Shown in pieces: positions 14,006 to 19,801 of a stretch of DNA of 37,535 nucleotides (its first letter is position 1; every line of letters starts with the position of its first letter). The DNA is taken from positions 1-37,535 of the IMG/VR virus record IMGVR_UViG_3300036859_000606, one strand, 5' to 3'. A program made the position numbers and the translations under genes. The notes beneath the pieces are model-generated. The model did not search any database, was not told where the DNA came from, and saw only the letters and a program-made list of their open reading frames with translations. This stretch comes from a virus.

Positions 14006-14658
14006 GCGGCGGGGTACAGCGCCGCGAAGGCGTCCGTCAGCTGCTGCAGGTGGCTGAGCGCGCCGTTGCCGTCCTTCTCGGCGGCCTGGCGCAGGATGGG
14101 AAGCCCCGATTCGACCGACTCCAGGACCTCGGCGCGGGTCGCCGTCCGGCCCTCGCGCCACCATTCGACGCGCAGCGCCGGGCCCATGCGCAGGAGCGGC
14201 CGGCCCTGGCCGTCATCGAAGACGCCGTAGTCGTTGCAGACCCATAGGAGCGTGACCCCCGGGTTCCGCTTGATCATGTCGCCGGCGACGTTCGCCTCGC
14301 ACGACCTGGTCAGCTCGTCCTCGCGCCTGACCATCTGCGGCCGGCTCATGAACGGGCAGTTCCGCACCGACCACTGGGCGCACTGGAGGTGCGAGGGTGG
14401 CTCCGACGTCGTGCGGTTGATGCCGCACATCGGCCCGACGACGAAGACCAGGTAGACGCCGAGCGGATGACCGCAGACCCAGCAGCGCCGCTCGCGCACG
14501 GCCAGGACGAACTTCTTCGGATCCATCGCTCGAAACTCGGGTTTTCCCCCGACCCAGGCGAGGAACCAGGGGACCGGATAGCCGCGGTCGTCGACGGGCA
14601 GCCGGCGCATCCGCGGCGGGAGCGCCTCGAGCTCGGGCCTCAACAGCGGCGCCGTCAC
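14002..14658 (-). CDS. Conserved phage protein with Cys cluster
   Basis: The 218-residue product begins with a Pro-rich leader, then MRRLPVDDRGYPVPWFLAWV, CWVCGHPLG, VGPMCGINRTTSEPPSHLQC and NCPFMSRPQMVRRE. This motif string is shared by a widespread family in phages and in bacterial genomes, probably a zinc-binding protein whose role is untested. The C-terminal half is helical. It is coupled to both neighbours. Confidence 0.78.
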   Translation of the reverse strand: MTAPLLRPELEALPPRMRRLPVDDRGYPVPWFLAWVGGKPEFRAMDPKKFVLAVRERRCWVCGHPLGVYLVFVVGPMCGINRTTSEPPSHLQCAQWSVRNCPFMSRPQMVRREDELTRSCEANVAGDMIKRNPGVTLLWVCNDYGVFDDGQGRPLLRMGPALRVEWWREGRTATRAEVLESVESGLPILRQAAEKDGNGALSHLQQLTDAFAALYPAA

Positions 14659-14972
14659 GATTTCACCTTCGCGATGGCGGCAATAGCGTCAGGCATCCAG
14701 CACCCAGTGATGTGCCCGCTCTCACGTTCAGAGATGGAGCAGGAGCATTGTGCGGCCTCCAGCGCGGCGAGAAGGTCGGGGGCGGCGGCCACGAGGCGGG
14801 CGTTGGCGCCCGTCGGGTTCGGTCCTGCCTCAGGCCCGAACACGATCGCCACCCCGCGCTGCCCACCGAGCGTCTGGCTGACCTGCCAGTGCTTTCGCCT
14901 GCAGGTGATGTCGCGCGGCCCCGTATGCTCTGTAAGGCCCCATGGACCTGGCGTGTGCTTGGTTTCGTTCAC
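14655..14972 (-). CDS. Small phage protein of the HTPGPW type
   Basis: The GTG start (14972-14970) overlaps the upstream stop as GTGA. The 105-residue product begins NETKHTPGPWGLTEHTG and has GANARLVAAAPDLLAALEAA near residues 57-76. The pairing of an N-terminal HTPGPW with ANARLxAxAPDLL is a familiar signature of phage early proteins of unknown function. The C-terminus is short and has a CSC motif. Confidence 0.78.
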   Translation of the reverse strand: MNETKHTPGPWGLTEHTGPRDITCRRKHWQVSQTLGGQRGVAIVFGPEAGPNPTGANARLVAAAPDLLAALEAAQCSCSISERESGHITGCWMPDAIAAIAKVKS

Positions 14973-15646
14973 GATTCCCTCAGGGCCGCCCCGCGGGCGA
15001 TCTCATTCGTCACGGGGCGGCCTACAGAGCTGATCGCCGGCGGTAGCTCGACGATCCGGATCCCTGGTGAGAGACCCGCGGGCGGGACGGCCGCCCGGGC
15101 CGGTTGCGTCAGGTGACGCGCACGTGATGGCGCGCCCGTCCCGGCAGCCCGTGAAACCGGAACGGACGCGCCGCGCCCTCTGGAGGGGGTCCGCCTGTAG
15201 AGACTCCGCAAGCGGGAGGGACGCAGCTGGTGCCTGCCCCGGGAGTCGAACCCGGCTATGTGGGTTATGAGCCCGTTGACCGTCCGATGGTCCTGGCTGT
15301 TGCGATGGCCCCGCGCGATCGCCTGGCGCACGAAGACCCCGATCGCCTGGCGCAAGCCGTCGGCCTGGGCCTCGGCGAGGCGCCGGGACAGCTTCTCCTC
15401 GTTCCCGATGTCCGCGCTGATTTGCGCCAGGACGGCTTCGGCCTTGCGCCGGCGCTCGGCCGGATCCTTGAGCGCGGCCGCCTCGACCAGGTGCTTCAAG
15501 TGGAGAGCGACCTCGGCGAACGCCTCGTCGCGAGCCCGGGTGGCCGCCTCGTCCATCAGCTGCAGCGCGAGCTCGACCGCGGCGATGCGGCCGTAGACCT
15601 CCCCCATGCGGCGGCTGACGTCGGCTCGCAGGTCCTCACGCTGCAC
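14969..15646 (-). CDS. Helical protein whose reading frame crosses a tRNA-derived att-like core
   Basis: The start is GTG 15646-15644 with AGGAGG 6 bases upstream. Residues 1-115 are a convincing alpha-helical protein (LRADVSRRMGEVYGRIAAVE, then LALQLMDEAATRARDEAF). From about residue 124 to 140 the frame translates the tRNA 3'-half at 15228-15274 (NGLITHIAGFDSRGRH), and the remaining ~85 residues are Arg/Pro-rich and less protein-like. The frame still ends in a GTGA overlap with the next gene, so translation may really run through. If this core recombined with a host tRNA, the gene would be split and its C-terminus replaced. Function unknown. Confidence 0.6.
   Translation of the reverse strand: MQREDLRADVSRRMGEVYGRIAAVELALQLMDEAATRARDEAFAEVALHLKHLVEAAALKDPAERRRKAEAVLAQISADIGNEEKLSRRLAEAQADGLRQAIGVFVRQAIARGHRNSQDHRTVNGLITHIAGFDSRGRHQLRPSRLRSLYRRTPSRGRGASVPVSRAAGTGAPSRARHLTQPARAAVPPAGLSPGIRIVELPPAISSVGRPVTNEIARGAALRES
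15228..15274 (-). other. 3' half of a CAU-anticodon tRNA, att-like core
   Basis: On the minus strand the sequence reads as a tRNA from the anticodon loop (CTCATAA, flanked by GGG and CCC) through a perfect T arm (5-bp stem, TTCGACT loop), the 3' acceptor strand GGCAGGC, a discriminator A and an encoded CCA. The 5' half (matching acceptor strand and D arm) is missing: the bases upstream do not pair. Such 3' halves are the usual form of a phage attP core that restores a host tRNA gene on integration. The identity could be Met, initiator Met or Ile2, all of which have CAU. It lies inside the 14969-15646 gene, about 0.9 kb from the integrase end, and is probably a second or former att site. Confidence 0.65.
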
Positions 15647-15797
15647 GCCGCACCTCCTGGCCCGCCGCCCCGGTGCTGCGGATTGCCCGGGCACACGTAT
15701 TGCACTGCAGCGACCCACCGACTCGAGGCGCCGGCGCGCACGACAGCCGCGAGACGGCGATTTGGGCGGGGAACGCGGGGGCGGGGCGGCGGGCCAT
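15636..15797 (-). CDS. Candidate small CxxC protein
   Basis: A 53-residue frame starts at ATG 15797 and ends 11 bases inside the next gene, whose AGGAGG lies within its 3' end. It has LQCNTCARAIRSTG near the C-terminus, a CxxC like those of the neighbouring early proteins. There is no good ribosome-binding site upstream, and the frame is also open far beyond, so the call is tentative. If real, it is the first gene of the early operon. Confidence 0.4.
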   Translation of the reverse strand: MARRPAPAFPAQIAVSRLSCAPAPRVGGSLQCNTCARAIRSTGAAGQEVRRAA

Positions 15798-15880
15798 CAC
15801 GAAGGAGCGACGTGCACGATCTGAAACGTGTTCTCCGGCGAACACCCGGACGTACGTACGTGCAAATACGGTCAGTACCT

Positions 15881-15907
15881 GAGCACCGGAGTGGGAGTCC
15901 GGTGCTC
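15881..15907. repeat. Perfect 10-bp inverted repeat with 7-base loop
   Basis: GAGCACCGGA (15881-15890) and its complement TCCGGTGCTC (15898-15907) flank GTGGGAG. There is no T run on either side, so it is not a typical intrinsic terminator. It may be an operator, an excision-factor site or an RNA stem at the end of the integrase transcript. Confidence 0.7.
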
Positions 15908-15984
15908 GACGCACGAGTAAATCTAGGGGTTCAAAAGCCGGTACAGAATCGGTGATCCGCCACGCATCGGATACGGGGACCGAC

Positions 15985-16029
15985 GCGTCCCCCCCCACCT
16001 GCGCGCGCATCGCGCGGGGGGTCCGACGC
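15985..16029. repeat. GC-rich nested inverted repeat
   Basis: Arms GCGTC/GACGC and a C run/G run enclose an inner stem GCGCG/CGCGC with loop CGCAT (16006-16010). The stem is imperfect around the C run. No T tract follows on the minus strand. It lies between the integrase-proximal att core and the hairpin at 15881. Confidence 0.5.
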
Positions 16030-16060
16030 ATGGAGCACCGATTCCGAAGGTCCGGCAGGG

Positions 16061-16105
16061 TGGTGCGCCCAGCAAGACTCGAACTTGCGACCTTCGGATT
16101 CGTAG
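16061..16105 (-). other. 3' half of tRNA-Arg(ACG), probable attP core
   Basis: On the minus strand the sequence starts at the anticodon loop CTACGAA (anticodon ACG), continues with TCCGA, the variable bases AGGTC, a perfect T arm (GCAAG, TTCGAGT, CTTGC), the acceptor strand TGGGCGC, A and CCA. The bases before the loop (ACTTT) do not pair with TCCGA, so the 5' half of the tRNA is absent. It lies 51 bases downstream of the integrase stop codon, the usual place for attP. I infer that the phage integrates into a host tRNA-Arg(ACG) gene at the anticodon loop and rebuilds it. Confidence 0.75.
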
Positions 16106-16155
16106 AAAGTCCATAGGGACACCGATCACCAGGGGCATGACGTCGGGAGCACGGC

Positions 16156-17034
16156 TTAGGGCTGGTCGTCGTCCTCCACGCTTCGGACGCGGGGCGGCCC
16201 GATGAACCGCACCCCCTGGCTCCGGAACAGCGGTGACAGGTGGATGTAGATAAGCGTCTGCTCGAGCGAGCTGTGCCCCAGGTACTCCTGCAGCCGCTTC
16301 GGGTCTCCGCCGTTCTCGATGTACCAGCTGGCGAAGGTGTGGCGCAGGGTGTGAAAGACGACGTCGTCGCTGAGCCCGGCCTTGAGGCGCGCGCTCTCGA
16401 AGGACGTCCGGACGCTCCGGAGGGCCTTGCCGCCGTACTCGAAGACCGGCTCGCTCGGCCGTCCGGGCCGCAGGTCCCGCAGGACCGCCGCGAGGTCGTC
16501 GTGAATGGGGACCTGGCGCTCCTTGCCGTTCTTGGTCGTCTCGCGCCGGAAGTACAGGACCCCGTGCTCGAGGTCGATGTCGCCCCAGCACAGCCCCAGG
16601 AGCTCGCTGAGTCGGCCTCCTGTATGCACCGCCGCCACCAGGATCTTCTTGAGATGATGGGCCGCGGCGAGCCGCAGGCGGTCGTACTCATCGGTGGAAA
16701 GGTAACGCAGCCGCCCCCGAGTCTCCCGGAACTTCCGAACCAGGCGGACGGGGTTCGGGCCCGGGTGATAGCCGGCCTCGATCGCCCAGGTGAAGAAGGC
16801 CGATAGGCAGGACCGGTTCCGGTTGATCGTCGGGCGGCCGACGCCTGATCCGAGCCGGGCCGCGATGAAGGCCTGGATCTCCTTCTTGCCGATCGCCGTG
16901 ATCGACAGGTCGCCGAGGTGGCGCTTGAGGATCCGGACATTCGACATGACGGTGCGGCGGTCCCGGGTGTAAATGACCGCATAGGCCAGGAACTCTTCCG
17001 AGCGGACGGCAAACGAATCGGCAGGGGTGGACAT
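16156..17034 (-). CDS. int: Tyrosine site-specific recombinase (integrase)
   Basis: The 292-residue form starts at ATG 17034, with AGAGG 5 bases upstream. An N-terminal SAM-like core-binding domain (about 1-100) is followed by the catalytic domain with Arg141 (HTGGRLSELLGL), the Lys near 168-171 (TTKNGKER), His228 and Arg231 (HTLRHTFASWY), His254 (LGHSS) and the nucleophile Tyr263 (IYIHL). It joins attP to a host attB and acts in excision with a directionality factor not identified here. The frame is open up to 17283, but that start lies on the -35 box of the likely promoter; an ATG at 17145 is a further alternative. The att core lies just downstream. Confidence 0.92.
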   Translation of the reverse strand: MSTPADSFAVRSEEFLAYAVIYTRDRRTVMSNVRILKRHLGDLSITAIGKKEIQAFIAARLGSGVGRPTINRNRSCLSAFFTWAIEAGYHPGPNPVRLVRKFRETRGRLRYLSTDEYDRLRLAAAHHLKKILVAAVHTGGRLSELLGLCWGDIDLEHGVLYFRRETTKNGKERQVPIHDDLAAVLRDLRPGRPSEPVFEYGGKALRSVRTSFESARLKAGLSDDVVFHTLRHTFASWYIENGGDPKRLQEYLGHSSLEQTLIYIHLSPLFRSQGVRFIGPPRVRSVEDDDQP

Positions 17035-17399
17035 GTGGCCTCTGCGCCAGCGCTCAAACACGCGTTGCCCCCCCCGAGCATTGTTTCCGGGTATGTACCG
17101 CCAGAACCCGCGCCAGTCAACCAGAAGCTGGGAGCCCCCGGCCATCCGAGGATGTCGAGGCGGGCGTCCGGCAGGAGTCCGACTCCGCCGGGGGTCCCAT
17201 TCCGTCTGATGGATATCGCATGCATCGCTCGTTACTCCTGCCGTGACGTGGCGGAGTATCGGCCCCCGTACCCGACTTGTCAAGCACTATTTTGGGGGTG
17301 TCCGATGCGTGGCTGGAATGCGATTTATGCTTTGGGCCGCATGAACAGTCTGGCGCGGATTTCCGGGGCATCTGCATGTCCTGGACGGCCTTTCATGCT
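17035..17399. other. Integrase leader and gap to the lysis block
   Basis: This stretch holds the integrase promoter and about 215 bases of possible untranslated leader, in which several frames remain open. In the integrase frame the leader would read ...LVDWRGFWRYIPGNN..., so an N-terminally longer integrase is possible. Between 17284 and 17399 I see no gene that I can support and no clear terminator. Confidence 0.4.
17255..17283 (-). promoter_or_regulatory. Sigma70-like promoter for the integrase
   Basis: On the minus strand a perfect TTGACA (17283-17278) is followed after 17 bases by GATACT (17260-17255), which matches TATAAT at four of six positions. Transcription would start near 17248, upstream of the integrase start at 17034. 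It is the best promoter that I noticed in the window. Confidence 0.6.
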
Positions 17400-17741
17400 T
17401 CAAGGAGGCGGCCAGCCGCGCCATGGCGTCTGGGCGGGCGGCGTACTCGCGGCCGCCGTGGGCGGGTCGACGAAGTCGATGGCGGTGATCTTGGGCAGCC
17501 CCCGGTTGCAAGCAAGCATCTCCCGCGCTCGGCCCCCGTCGACGTCGTGCTGCGTGAACGGCAACAGGCAACACCGGAACCAAACGGCCACGACTTTCCC
17601 GTCATGGAGCTCGACGTCGACCTCCCCGGTGCGGTGGATCGTCCCGTCGTCACCGTAATGCCGGATCCGCCCGGGGAAGAGAGCCCGCTTCGCCAGGCGG
17701 AGCCGGTAGCGGGCGAACGTGAGCCAGGCCAGCGCCCGCAT
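17400..17741 (-). CDS. Hypothetical protein, last gene of the lysis block
   Basis: From ATG 17741 (TGATG with the upstream stop) the product is 113 residues. The N-terminus is basic and aromatic (RALAWLTFARYRLRLAKRAL). The middle reads like a small beta-rich domain, RTGEVDVELHDGKVVAVWFR, then LLPFTQHDVDGGRAREML, and the end is Pro-rich. I do not recognise a family. The long frame upstream of 17741 is a shadow of other genes. Confidence 0.62.
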   Translation of the reverse strand: MRALAWLTFARYRLRLAKRALFPGRIRHYGDDGTIHRTGEVDVELHDGKVVAVWFRCCLLPFTQHDVDGGRAREMLACNRGLPKITAIDFVDPPTAAASTPPAQTPWRGWPPP

Positions 17742-17908
17742 CAGCTCTTCATAGCCTTCAGCGCTGCGGCCGCGTCGACGAGCGCCTGGCCGCCCACGTA
17801 GGTCGGTGTCAGGATGGTCAGGAGCGGGATCGACGCGGGGAAGAGCGCTCCCAGCAGAATCGAGGCGATCGTCACCCAGAGCTTCCTGGACTTCAGCTTC
17901 TCCTTCAT
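17741..17908 (-). CDS. Small membrane protein in the lysis block
   Basis: The ATG at 17908 follows AGGAGG by 4 bases. The 55-residue product starts MKEKLKSRKLWVTIASILLG and has one main hydrophobic stretch (about 10-34) with a Pro near its middle and a short amphipathic C-terminus. The basic start and single membrane span resemble a small holin or a holin partner, and the neighbours (endolysin, XhlA-like protein) agree, but sequence alone cannot prove that. Confidence 0.66.
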   Translation of the reverse strand: MKEKLKSRKLWVTIASILLGALFPASIPLLTILTPTYVGGQALVDAAAALKAMKS

Positions 17909-17916
17909 GGGACCTC

Positions 17917-18339
17917 CTATGGTGCCGCCGGCGGCGGCGTGGCGGACGGTTTGCCAAGCAGGCGTTCCAGGCGGATGCGCATGACCTCGACCAGGTTGTA
18001 GGCGAGGTCATCGCCGAAGAAGTCGGACATGCACCCCAGCCATAGACCCATCTGGGGCGTGTATGGGATCCCGGAGGTCGCCCAGTCGGAGGCCCCCAGG
18101 AATGGCACGACCTGCGCGATCCACTCGAGGGCGACGTCGAGCCCCCCCTGGGCCCAGAGGTAGCAGACGGCCCCATTAACCCCCATGTTGCCGATCAGGG
18201 TGGCTGCTTGAGCGCTAAAGTAGCCGAGCCGCGGCCCGCCCGGGTTCTTGCGCAGCCAGAATCCCCACTGCATCAGTTCGCTGGCCACGATCCCCACGGC
18301 GAACGCTCGGAGCGGCGCGTCGATCACGGCACCACCCAT
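17917..18339 (-). CDS. Membrane-associated protein, possible holin
   Basis: Two starts are possible: ATG 18339, or GTG 18327 in a GTGA overlap with the upstream gene. The product of ~137-141 residues has hydrophobic stretches near the N-terminus (LRAFAVGIVASELMQWGFWL) and around residues 45-65 (AATLIGNMGVNGAVCYLWAQ), then an amphipathic C-terminal half with DLAYNLVEVMRIRLERLL. Its place between an XhlA-like protein and another small membrane protein suggests a holin-type role. No family is recognised. Confidence 0.62.
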   Translation of the reverse strand: MGGAVIDAPLRAFAVGIVASELMQWGFWLRKNPGGPRLGYFSAQAATLIGNMGVNGAVCYLWAQGGLDVALEWIAQVVPFLGASDWATSGIPYTPQMGLWLGCMSDFFGDDLAYNLVEVMRIRLERLLGKPSATPPPAAP

Positions 18340-18542
18340 CTCACGAGGGCCGCGACGGCAGCCCCGAACAGGGCCCCGGTGGCCGCGGAGATCATCCCCA
18401 TCTTCACCTTCTGCACCGTCATGCCCTCCTCGATCTTGCTGAGCCGCACTTCGATCTTGTCCAGGCGCCCGCCGATCTCCGTGAGGCTCGCCAGGACCAG
18501 CCTCCGGTACTCGCTCCATGGACCCCTGACATCAACGTCCAC
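18324..18542 (-). CDS. XhlA-like protein: coiled coil plus C-terminal membrane anchor
   Basis: The 72-residue product has an N-terminal amphipathic coiled coil (LASLTEIGGRLDKIEVRLSK, then IEEGM) and one C-terminal membrane segment (about 50-70, MISAATGALFGAAVAALVRW). That layout matches haemolysin XhlA-type lysis accessory proteins of phages, which act with a holin and endolysin. It overlaps the PAS gene by 11 bases and the next gene by GTGA. Confidence 0.68.
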   Translation of the reverse strand: MDVDVRGPWSEYRRLVLASLTEIGGRLDKIEVRLSKIEEGMTVQKVKMGMISAATGALFGAAVAALVRWVVP

Positions 18543-18984
18543 CGCGCGTCCCTTCGACGGCCAGCAGGATCGAGCGATCCACGTCGGGGTGCACGTAGAC
18601 GCGGCCAGTCAGGAGGGGGCCGAGCTCCCCGCCATCCCGGACCTCGACCTTGAGGATGATGGGGATCTCCTTCCCGTCTCGCCTCAGGCCGACGAGCGAC
18701 AGGTTCCGACCGACGAGCCGACTCGTCTCTCCGGCCGCGATGCGTCTAAGTCCTTCCCGATGCCCCGCGCGGTATCGTTCCGGCATCAGCATCTCGAGGT
18801 TCTCCCCGGTGCCGAGTTTCGATCCGTGCTCGAAAATCTGACAGGCGCCCGGGCTCATGTAGAGGATCTCTCCTTCCAGCGAGGCGACGATGAGGCCGGT
18901 CTGGAGATCGAGCTTCGCGTTCGCGTTGTCGAGCACGTCGATGAGGGCACTGACGTGCCGGAGGCGCTCGAGGGCCTGCTTCAT
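18532..18984 (-). CDS. PAS-domain protein inside the lysis cassette
   Basis: From ATG 18984 (ATGA overlap with the endolysin gene) the product is 150 residues. A short N-terminal helix (LERLRHVSALIDVLDNANAK) leads into a PAS fold: GLIVASLEGEILYMSPGACQ, the LMPERYRAGHREGL helix near 72-85, GRNLSLVGLRRDGKEIPIIL and a final strand. The residues NLEMLMPERYR..H are the classic PAS signature. There is no kinase, cyclase or HTH output domain, so the protein would sense or bind a partner only. PAS proteins are rare in phages, and one between endolysin and holin-like genes is unusual. No conserved haem or flavin residue can be assigned with certainty. Confidence 0.8.
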   Translation of the reverse strand: MKQALERLRHVSALIDVLDNANAKLDLQTGLIVASLEGEILYMSPGACQIFEHGSKLGTGENLEMLMPERYRAGHREGLRRIAAGETSRLVGRNLSLVGLRRDGKEIPIILKVEVRDGGELGPLLTGRVYVHPDVDRSILLAVEGTRGGR

Positions 18985-19451
18985 ACCGCGGCTCCCGGGA
19001 GCGTCCCATCGTAGTTCCGCCATAGGCCGTCGTAGAAGAGCAGACGCTTCTGGACGATCTCCGGGCGCTCGCTCGGGATCGATAGGTGGATGCACTCAGG
19101 CCGGCTGCCCTTATACTCGAGGATGGCCTGCCAGGGGCGGAGGTGCTCCACGCACCAGAGGAAGCACTCCTCAAGGGCTTGCTCGGGGGTCAGGCCCTTG
19201 CGCTCCGGGACGGCGTCGATCGCCTCCCCCAGGACGTGCTGGGAGATCCCCTTCGCCTTCCGGGCGGACCTCGCCTCGTCAAGCGCATAAAGCCCCGCCT
19301 GCTGCGTCATACTGCGGTAGGCGCTCGTGACCATGACGTCCCAAACCTCACCCAGCGGGTTCAGAAGGAAGTGTTCGAGCACGCGGAGACTGTGGGCCTG
19401 ATGGGTGCCCGGCGGGCAATTCTCGAGGAGCCTCGAGGGATTCTTGATCAT
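18981..19451 (-). CDS. Endolysin, peptidase M15 (D,D/L,D-carboxypeptidase-like)
   Basis: The 156-residue product has the M15 zinc site: VTSAYRS at 41-47, SQHVLGEAIDAV with His72 and Asp79, and ECIHLSI with His122. These enzymes cut peptide stems of peptidoglycan, and in phages they serve as endolysins. There is no signal peptide, so release would need a holin, which fits the small membrane genes just downstream. It overlaps neighbours by ATGA at both ends. Confidence 0.88.
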   Translation of the reverse strand: MIKNPSRLLENCPPGTHQAHSLRVLEHFLLNPLGEVWDVMVTSAYRSMTQQAGLYALDEARSARKAKGISQHVLGEAIDAVPERKGLTPEQALEECFLWCVEHLRPWQAILEYKGSRPECIHLSIPSERPEIVQKRLLFYDGLWRNYDGTLPGAAV

Positions 19452-19801
19452 AGGCAGGGGGCCCCGCTAATATTGCCCGCCGCGTCCTTGACCCCGGGTT
19501 CCCAGAACGTCACGCCTCCCAGGGGCGGCGCGTAGACGGCATCGTCCGGATAGCGCGGCTCCACGAGCTCGTCCTCCCCAACCAGGACCGCCGGCCAGTA
19601 GACGATGTTCCAGATGCACGCCTCTTCGCCGGTCTCCGGGTCCCTCGCGCAGTCCTCTCGCCATGCGGCCGGCTCGACCATGGCCTGGACTACGGTGTAC
19701 GTCACGGGCGCCGGCTCCGGGTTCCCCTTGCAGTCGAGCGTGACCGGATCCCAGGACCAGACCAGGGGCGCGAGCACAAGGCAGAAGAGGCGGCGGCGCA
19801 T
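19448..19801 (-). CDS. Secreted protein with Fn3-like fold
   Basis: The ATG at 19801 forms TGATG with the spike gene stop. The 117-residue product opens with a signal-peptide-like stretch (MRRRLFCLVLAPLVWSW), followed by DPVTLDCKGNPEPAPVTYTV and ending in VKDAAGNISGAPCL. The Y.V spacing and the final D.AGN.S are marks of an Ig/fibronectin type III-like domain. Three or four Cys suggest disulfides outside the cytoplasm. It may be a periplasmic or envelope-bound protein expressed with the lysis genes. Function unknown. Confidence 0.65.
   Translation of the reverse strand: MRRRLFCLVLAPLVWSWDPVTLDCKGNPEPAPVTYTVVQAMVEPAAWREDCARDPETGEEACIWNIVYWPAVLVGEDELVEPRYPDDAVYAPPLGGVTFWEPGVKDAAGNISGAPCL

Larger units (their letters stand above)
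15798..16155. other. Non-coding att/control region downstream of the integrase
   Basis: I support no gene in this stretch. It holds a 12-base palindrome made of ACGT repeats (15850-15861), a perfect hairpin (15881-15907), a GC-rich nested inverted repeat (15985-16029) and the tRNA-Arg core (16061-16105). A short copy of the core's CCGAAGGTC lies in the opposite direction at 16044-16052. The density of repeats fits a recombination and regulatory region. Confidence 0.6.

Noticed and set aside
15228-15310. Complete tRNA gene at the CAU segment
   Set aside because: A D-arm-like stem (GACC/GGTC) can be drawn upstream, but the 5' acceptor strand and the outer anticodon stem do not pair.
15636-17225. 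529-codon minus-strand frame overlapping the integrase
   Set aside because: It starts after a GGAG and is open across the whole integrase, but the product is Arg/Ser/Pro-rich with no domain, while the integrase frame has all catalytic residues. Only its 3' end (15636-15797) may be a separate small gene.
17117-17377. 86-codon minus-strand frame over the integrase promoter
   Set aside because: Low-complexity product, weak ribosome-binding site, and it spans the promoter boxes.
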